A stretch of DNA of 45,943 nucleotides from Methanobacteriota archaeon (GTDB lineage Archaea > Thermoplasmatota > Thermoplasmata > SG8-5). Location of the stretch: NCBI GenBank assembly GCA_013791785.1, contig VMTD01000132.1, positions 1 through 45,943 on the forward strand. The letters are read 5' to 3'. Positions 42,818 to 45,943 of the stretch are shown here, in pieces; within the stretch, counting starts at the first letter, position 1, and each line of letters starts with the position of its first letter. Both the position numbers and the translations under genes were made by a program. The notes beneath the pieces are model-generated. The model was not told where the DNA came from and did not search any database. It was given only the letters and a program-made list of their open reading frames with translations.

Positions 42818-44161
42818 TCACGCGCCGTTTGGCTTGGTTGCACCCTTCTCTTCGACGGCTTTCACCCTGGGTTGCACGGTCAATCTGAGGACGATGGCGC
42901 TTGCCAGTATGATGCAGGAGCAGAGCAGTATTGACGATGCGAATCCGACCGATGTGGCCACGATGCCGCCGATAGCGCCCCCTGCTATGGCGCCCAGGCC
43001 CACCGAGGCGTTGAAAACACCGGCATGCGAACCCTTGTGTTCGTCCTGCTCGGAACCGACCGCAATCGGAAGTTGCGTGTCGGCGATGATGGCCCAGGTG
43101 GCACCCATGGCCAAATGCAGCAATATCAGGAAAGCGACTGCACCCAATTCACTGATTGCCAGTATCGGAATTACCGCCACATAAAGGCCAAATATGAAGA
43201 ATCTCGCCGTCTTGGCCAGGAACAGTAGCCGTGGCTTGTTTCCATGGTCGGAGAACCGGCCTACAGACTTGAACAGAAGGGTGGATGCCAGCGCCTGAAT
43301 GAAGGATAGGATGAATACCAGTGCCCCGCCAAGCCTCAGTTCCACAATGAGGAATACGGGCGCGATTGTGAAGAATCCCACTGCCCCGATATTGTAAATG
43401 AAAGTGGATGCCAGGAACCACCCGACATATCCACCCTTGCCGGAATGTTCCCGCCTCAAATTTTTCAGATGCCCGAACCTAAAGAAGTGATGCACCCTTT
43501 CCGGAAGGTATCGGCCGCGGTCCTGGGCCCAGCGAAAAATCTGGAACAAATGTTCGTGAAACGTCTCCCTTGAAATTTTTTCCTCCGGTTCTATAATCAG
43601 AATGAAAGCCAACCATGTTCCCACAAGGGCCAGCACGGCATTCAACAGGAACAGCAGCCTGAGGGATGTTTCCAGGCCGAACCATGTCGGTGCCATTGCA
43701 ATCCAGACAAAGCCAAGTGCTATTCCGGCCAGATTACCAATACCTGCAATATTGTTGAACAATCCGATCTTCTCTGACCAGTGTTCTTTTCTGAATGATT
43801 CCAGTATCAGAATGCTCATCGCGGGCGTGCTTGCCGATGCCAGCAATCCCATCAGAATGCTCGCGAAGAGAAGGCTGTGGGTGCCCACGCTGAACCCCAT
43901 GGCCGTGTATGCAATTGCTCTGCCCAGGAATCCCAGGACTATGAAATGTTTCCTCCATTTCATGAAATCCGAGGCCTTTCCCCAAAAAATGAGAGAAGGA
44001 ACGGCTGTGAAAGACGCGGCGATTGAAACGAGCGCCACATCGCCAACGGAACCGTTCAGGGCCAGCACTATGAATACTGGAAGCAGAGAATCGAAGCATC
44101 CACCAGCCATATTCGTCGGAAGGTACGAGTAGAACCAGTGCTCACTTTTGTCCATGACCAC
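42818..44161 (-). CDS. Major facilitator superfamily transporter
   Basis: The 447-residue protein has about twelve spans with a loop FWGKASDFMKWRKHFIVLG (loop 2-3, GxxxD...RR/K variant), and its repeat SVGRFSDHGNKPRLLFLAK in the second half. A 60-residue central cytoplasmic segment (EEKISRETFHEHLFQIFRWA through SGKGGYVGW) is longer than usual. The substrate is unknown. It is not closely similar to the other MFS protein at 22796. Confidence 0.85.
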   Translation of the reverse strand: MVMDKSEHWFYSYLPTNMAGGCFDSLLPVFIVLALNGSVGDVALVSIAASFTAVPSLIFWGKASDFMKWRKHFIVLGFLGRAIAYTAMGFSVGTHSLLFASILMGLLASASTPAMSILILESFRKEHWSEKIGLFNNIAGIGNLAGIALGFVWIAMAPTWFGLETSLRLLFLLNAVLALVGTWLAFILIIEPEEKISRETFHEHLFQIFRWAQDRGRYLPERVHHFFRFGHLKNLRREHSGKGGYVGWFLASTFIYNIGAVGFFTIAPVFLIVELRLGGALVFILSFIQALASTLLFKSVGRFSDHGNKPRLLFLAKTARFFIFGLYVAVIPILAISELGAVAFLILLHLAMGATWAIIADTQLPIAVGSEQDEHKGSHAGVFNASVGLGAIAGGAIGGIVATSVGFASSILLCSCIILASAIVLRLTVQPRVKAVEEKGATKPNGA

Positions 44162-44343
44162 ATCCTAGATTGCGGTAATCAGAGGCATCCCGTCGGGTGA
44201 TTATCAATAGTGGATAAAAGGCTATGCTAGGTCACCCAGTTTTCATACACGTGCCATTGTGGCTACGCCCCCAGAACCCGATAACGCCAGCCCAATGAGA
44301 AAGGTATTTGTTGAAGGAAACCTTAGTCACCGGTGGTGAACAG

Positions 44344-45630
44344 ATGACCGATATGAGAGCTGAAGCCAATTACATAGTCGAGCAGATTGACAGACATCAT
44401 GAATGGTTCGGGGACTCCCTGCCCATGATAGCATCCGAGAACCTCATAAGTCCCCTGGCGAGGGAGATGCTGGTGTCGGATTTCCATGACCGTTACGCAG
44501 AGGGGCTTCCAGGCGAGCGGTATTACCACGGTAATATCTACGTGGACAAGGTCGAGAACAAGGTAATGGACCTGGCAAAGAAGCTCTTCAAATGCACCCA
44601 CGCCGACGTTCGTCCGACTTCCGGAACTGTTGCCAATCTCGGCGTTCTGAAAGCCCTGGGGAAGTACGGTGACCCAATAACGCATTGCGCGTTATCGGAC
44701 GGCGCTCACATCAGCACGGCAAAGTTCGGCGCCGTGGGCCTCAGGGGCCTGGTCAGCCACACTTATCCTTTCGATACGCATGAGATGAACATCGATGTTG
44801 ACGGTGCCAGGCGCACGATTCTTGAAGTTAAACCGAAGATAGCACTTTTCGGCCAGTCAGTATTTCTTTTTCCCTCGCCGATCAAGGAATTGAAGGACGC
44901 GCTGGATGAGGTTGGTTGCTATGTCTGGTATGACGGCGCCCACGTTCTCGGGCTTATCGCAGGCGGCAAGTTCCAGGACCCGCTCAGGGAAGGCGTTGAG
45001 GTCATCACAGGAAGCACCCACAAAACATTCCCAGGTCCGCAGCACGGAATCGTGATCGCAAACCCCAGGGACGACAAGATGGCCCGCTCGCTCTACAGCG
45101 GCATATTCCCGGGGGTCACCAGCAATCATCATCTTCATGCAATGGCCGCACTGGGCATATCCCTTGCCGAGCATCTGGAATTCGGCGCGGAATACGCCGA
45201 CCAGATAATTCGCAACTCCCAGGCACTGGGCCAGGCCCTTCACGAGGGGGGGATAAAAGTTCTTTGCGAGCACAAGGGTTTCACTGCCTCCCACATAATT
45301 GCAATCGATGTGGAAGGGCACGGCGGCGGCTCACCCTGCTCGCAGCTTCTTGAGGATTCCAACATAATCGCCAACATGAACATGCTTCCCAGGGACACGA
45401 AACCCAAGAGCCCCAGCGGAATACGGCTAGGTTCCCAGGAGCTCACCAGGCTGGGCATGAAGGAATCCCACATGTCGGAAGTGGCAGACCTGATAAAGAG
45501 AATAATAGTCGACAAGGAGCCAACCGCGAACGTGAAGAAAGACGTAATCCAGCTCAAGCGCGATTTCAAGACCATCCATTATTGCTTCAATGAAGGGCAT
45601 CCGGCCTACGACCGATTCAAGCTGGTCTGA
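44344..45630 (+). CDS. glyA: Serine hydroxymethyltransferase
   Basis: The 428-residue PLP enzyme interconverts serine and glycine with a C1 carrier. Visible are PMIASENLISPLAREML, EGLPGERYYHGN, RPTSGTVANLGVLKAL, WYDGAHVLGLIAGG, the PLP lysine in TGSTHKTFPGPQHG, and SGIRLGSQELTRLGM. The length and the archaeal form of the EGLPGERYYHG segment fit the archaeal SHMT group. The ATG at 44344 has GGTGGTGA five bases upstream; a TTG twelve codons earlier lacks one. With GcvT at 11853 it supplies glycine/one-carbon metabolism. Confidence 0.95.
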   Translation: MTDMRAEANYIVEQIDRHHEWFGDSLPMIASENLISPLAREMLVSDFHDRYAEGLPGERYYHGNIYVDKVENKVMDLAKKLFKCTHADVRPTSGTVANLGVLKALGKYGDPITHCALSDGAHISTAKFGAVGLRGLVSHTYPFDTHEMNIDVDGARRTILEVKPKIALFGQSVFLFPSPIKELKDALDEVGCYVWYDGAHVLGLIAGGKFQDPLREGVEVITGSTHKTFPGPQHGIVIANPRDDKMARSLYSGIFPGVTSNHHLHAMAALGISLAEHLEFGAEYADQIIRNSQALGQALHEGGIKVLCEHKGFTASHIIAIDVEGHGGGSPCSQLLEDSNIIANMNMLPRDTKPKSPSGIRLGSQELTRLGMKESHMSEVADLIKRIIVDKEPTANVKKDVIQLKRDFKTIHYCFNEGHPAYDRFKLV

Positions 45631-45670
45631 AATCTGTGCATATCCGGTTAGCTGGGTGCTGTTGCCTCCC

Positions 45671-45734
45671 TTACTGCACAAATGCCGAGAACGCTCAGTC
45701 CTTTAGGGCTGAGATGAATTGGCATAAGCAGTAA
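45671..45734. repeat. Structured repeat module with TTTA/TAAA-loop hairpin
   Basis: Nested stems: TTACTGC (45671-45677) with GCAGTAA (45728-45734), ATGCC (45682-45686) with GGCAT (45721-45725), and CTCAGTCC-TTTA-GGGCTGAG (45694-45713). On the opposite strand the core reads CCC-TAAA-GGACTGAGCGTT, like the module at 8418-8440. The sequence differs between modules but the nested-stem layout is the same, which suggests a selected structure of an element end. Confidence 0.55.
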
Positions 45735-45943
45735 ACTACCAGCCCAGTTAGAAACGCCAGCCACTTTAGTGATAAAGGCCGGGAACCCCCCGGTTTTTAA
45801 GTCGGGGATGAGAGGCCATTTACACGGATATAAACAAAAAAATAGACCGCCATGCACCGTACATATATCAACATCTGAAATCAAAGCTAATCGGCTTTGA
45901 TAATCAGGTGCATGGCCCCTAGGTAAACTTCCAGCCCTGGCAA
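45735..45943 (-). mobile_element. Dispersed repeat, inverted copy, cut by the window edge
   Basis: 45766-45943 is the inverted counterpart of 8447-8646. It carries an IS605-type palindrome (CCCCGACTT...CGGGG on the minus strand, 45783-45808), the CCATGCACC/GGTGCATGG stem (45850-45916) with inner ATCAAAGC/GCTTTGAT, and the GGGCTGGAAGTTTAC arm at the edge. Here the outer stem is perfect, unlike the left copy. 45735-45765 holds a half module GTAAACTACCAGCCC-type. No transposase frame is seen within the window; one could lie beyond the edge. Confidence 0.55.

Overview
The window reads as archaeal DNA, most likely from the Thermoplasmatota. It carries a 16S rRNA gene with archaeal signatures and no linked tRNA, 23S or 5S, as in Thermoplasma relatives. 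It also has a tricorn-core protease, Orc1/Cdc6, an archaeal SRP RNA, an intron-bearing initiator tRNA, TATA boxes about 22-30 nt before many leaderless starts, and GGAGG/GGTGA Shine-Dalgarno (SD) sites inside operons that match the 16S 3' end. The exact lineage cannot be fixed by eye.

Layout. 1-5425: end of a membrane protein, a lipocalin-like anchored protein, and a tricorn protease gene lying between a truncated and a complete copy of a spore-photolyase-like radical SAM gene. 5497-7700: 16S rRNA with hairpin arrays in leader and trailer. 7700-8760: debris of IS200/IS605-type (TnpB) element ends, which truncated a small membrane-protein gene. 8762-11787: a V4R-like protein, then an M42 peptidase-LarE-LarB operon for nickel-pincer cofactor synthesis. 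11853-15192: a GcvT gene whose two halves differ sharply in base composition, a small membrane protein, and orc1/cdc6 preceded by ORB-like repeats (a candidate origin). 15193-19518: a PepSY-like secreted protein and four GNAT acetyltransferase genes. 19524-22755: a regulator/membrane-protein pair, a secreted protein, SRP RNA and a small membrane protein. 22796-33451: MFS transporter, TlpA-like thioredoxin, two pilin-like proteins, a 35-bp tandem palindromic repeat covering two convergent stop codons, an archaeal HTH regulator with a TraB-like partner, glycosyltransferase, ThiF/E1-like enzyme, initiator tRNA-Met, DUF368 lipid-carrier transporter, a secreted proline-tailed protein and a radical SAM/HhH protein. 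33429-41947: a three-gene operon (HTH regulator, KaiC-like ATPase, 2393-aa giant protein). 42089-45630: methyltransferase, MFS transporter and GlyA. 45671-45943: structured repeats inverted relative to those near 8.4 kb.

The most unusual system is the 33429-41947 operon. Its giant product joins a RecA/KaiC-like domain, ten zinc ribbons, a Thr-Asn-Gly repeat, one membrane span, about 1400 residues of extracellular modules and a VPEF-type sorting tail. It is co-transcribed with a KaiC-like ATPase and a winged-helix regulator, which suggests a transmembrane sensory or attachment device. GcvT and GlyA belong to the same one-carbon pathway but lie apart. CTG start codons with strong SD sites appear to be used for at least one gene, possibly two.
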